NCBI GenBank assembly: GCA_016712045.1
Contig: JADJRV010000004.1
Location: 62,001 to 126,000, forward strand
Source of the DNA: Chloracidobacterium sp.
GTDB lineage: Bacteria; Acidobacteriota; Blastocatellia; Pyrinomonadales; Pyrinomonadaceae
Direction of reading: 5' to 3'
DNA: 64,000 nucleotides
Part shown: positions 63,974 to 64,000 of the stretch, piece after piece
Numbering within the stretch: position 1 is the stretch's first letter
Layout: every line of letters begins with the position of its first letter
Program-made: the position numbers and the translations under genes
The notes under the pieces: generated by a model
Told to the model about the DNA's origin: nothing
Seen by the model: the letters and a program-made list of their open reading frames with translations, nothing else
Database searches by the model: none

Positions 63974-64000
63974 TTAGGCCGCTTCGGTCTTTGTTCCGCA
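63974..64000 (-). CDS. Possible C-terminal end of a gene running in from outside the window
   Basis: A minus-strand frame reads CGTKTEAA and stops with TAA (plus 63974-63976). Nine codons are too few to identify the product. It is listed because the repeat element ends just before it, as is usual at gene ends here. Confidence 0.25.
   Translation of the reverse strand, partial: CGTKTEAA

Overview
The window looks like a chromosomal contig from an acidobacterium, probably of the Blastocatellia/Pyrinomonadaceae type. This is an inference from gene content: c-di-AMP cyclase with YbbR partner, DUF1501 protein, DUF1015 protein, GH20/GH92 enzymes, several Fis-type sigma-54 activators, and intergenic spacers built from short repeated words. 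GC content is moderate and genes lie on both strands. There is no rRNA operon, no prophage, no CRISPR array and no complete insertion sequence. A REP-associated tyrosine transposase with its repeats is present. At least eleven genes are interrupted by apparent single-base frameshifts, several exactly where one base restores a conserved motif, so the consensus is probably unpolished long-read sequence. I annotate those genes as single CDSs.

Layout. 1-9.8 kb: end of a regulator, a secreted beta-lactamase-fold protein, an esterase, then a minus-strand group with an FHA-GAF nucleotide cyclase, MreB, diadenylate cyclase CdaA and its regulator CdaR, followed by a cysteine desulfurase. 9.7-18.8 kb: a TPR-GAF-sigma-54 regulator, clpS, ileS behind a structured leader, and the lspA-lgt-rluD overlap operon. 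19-26.5 kb: an accessory region with GH20 hexosaminidase, GH92 mannosidase, a RAYT transposase flanked by REP sequences, and a DUF1501 protein. 26.8-36.3 kb: argG and argH (divergent), a thioesterase, tilS, ftsH, folP, two envelope genes and holA. 36.3-40.6 kb (minus): zinc-ribbon protein, pilT, thiE, rimI, queA. 40.8-47.2 kb: a three-repeat secreted protein, tRNA-Leu(CAA), a SurA-like chaperone, a histidine kinase/NtrC-type regulator pair, rsmG and tRNA-Leu(CAG). 47.3-57.2 kb: yggS-yggT-yggU, yebC, and a run of small metabolic or stress genes (DinB, VOC, DUF2277, pterin dehydratase, DUF1015, pdxH, GNAT, SDR, MBL). 57.2-64 kb (minus): a beta-helix protein, the conserved ffh-rpsP-khpA-rimM-trmD-rplS-rnhB translation operon, and a Trm112/glycosyltransferase-9 fusion.

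The most interesting signals are repeat-related. One GGAGTGGAGGAG-type element sits in frame inside two unrelated genes (tilS and the GH92 mannosidase) in opposite orientations, and encodes nearly the same peptide in both. The RAYT gene is flanked by REP sequences whose relatives form a REPIN hairpin 22 kb away, next to a tRNA. Long AT-rich inverted repeats share a 22-base word across 30 kb. Other items worth following are a structured leader with overlapping terminator before ileS, a 150-residue Ala/Glu tail on ribosomal protein S16, and several genes that appear to be transcribed without a leader.
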